The notes below the pieces were generated by a model. It did not search any database. It was not told the origin of the DNA and was given only the letters and a program-made list of their open reading frames with translations. A stretch of 64,000 nt of DNA from positions 496,001-560,000 of the forward strand of contig OX365929.1 of the NCBI GenBank assembly GCA_947243795.1. Reading direction: 5' to 3'. Position numbers and translations under genes: made by a program. Shown in pieces: positions 63,876-64,000 of this stretch (position 1 is its first letter; each line of letters begins with the position of its first letter). Source of the DNA: Saccharomyces uvarum (taxonomy: Eukaryota > Ascomycota > Saccharomycetes > Saccharomycetales > Saccharomycetaceae).

Positions 63876-64000
63876 TTCCATTACTGACATGTTATATTCC
63901 CATGCAGAGTTCTTATCAAACCTTTATTTTTTAGTATTACATACATCTACAAAGCGCGAAATCTTTAAACTGATCAATTAATATTTTGTTTCTCAATGTT
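63876..64000. other. TAF12 3' flank to window end
   Basis: AT-rich 3' region; no other gene is visible before the edge. Confidence 0.5.

Overview
This window is nuclear chromosomal DNA of a budding yeast of the genus Saccharomyces. It is gene-dense and AT-rich, with short intergenic gaps. The two introns carry exact GTATGT and TACTAAC signals. Gene content, order and orientation match, as I recall it, the right arm of S. cerevisiae chromosome IV from YDR117C (TMA64) to YDR145W (TAF12). The proteins are clearly orthologous but not identical to S. cerevisiae: roughly 80 % for fast genes such as APC4 and above 90 % for ARO1, judged by eye from memory. Another Saccharomyces species (S. mikatae, S. 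kudriavzevii, S. jurei or S. arboricola type) is therefore more likely than S. cerevisiae. I cannot settle the species.

Layout. 1-9.6 kb: TMA64 (partial), APC4, VBA4, COX26, TRM1 and DPB4. 9.6-19.8 kb: the kinase KIN1, the phospholipid regulator INO2, the uncharacterised YDR124W, ECM18 and the palmitoyltransferase SWF1. 20-31 kb: the pentafunctional ARO1, the SEA-complex gene MTC5 and the intron-bearing SAC6. 31-43.2 kb: FIN1, an F-box gene (YDR131C), a BTB gene (YDR132C), an intact CCW12-like wall protein (YDR134C/CCW22) and the vacuolar ABC pump YCF1. 43.9-57 kb: RGP1, HPR1, the intron-bearing RUB1, MTQ2, DOP1 and PEX7. 57-64 kb: SAN1, MKC7 and TAF12. The genes are monocistronic. Several pairs share divergent promoters (TMA64/APC4, TRM1/DPB4, INO2/YDR124W, ECM18/SWF1, YCF1/RGP1, RUB1/MTQ2, MKC7/TAF12).

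I see no tRNA gene, transposon, LTR, centromere or other mobile element, and no new multi-gene system. The most interesting points are: (1) an EIN3-like motif pattern in YDR124W; (2) CCW22 as a complete gene, where the S. cerevisiae reference copy is a pseudogene; (3) start-codon changes in APC4 (ATG to ACG) and TRM1 (no upstream AUG, but a TTG-led presequence-like extension); (4) an upstream ORF overlapping the INO2 start; (5) a crowded 3' splice site in RUB1 and a Tyr tail after its Gly-Gly; (6) an expanded CAA/CAG tract in TAF12.

Family assignments and comparisons with S. cerevisiae come from memory; no search was run.
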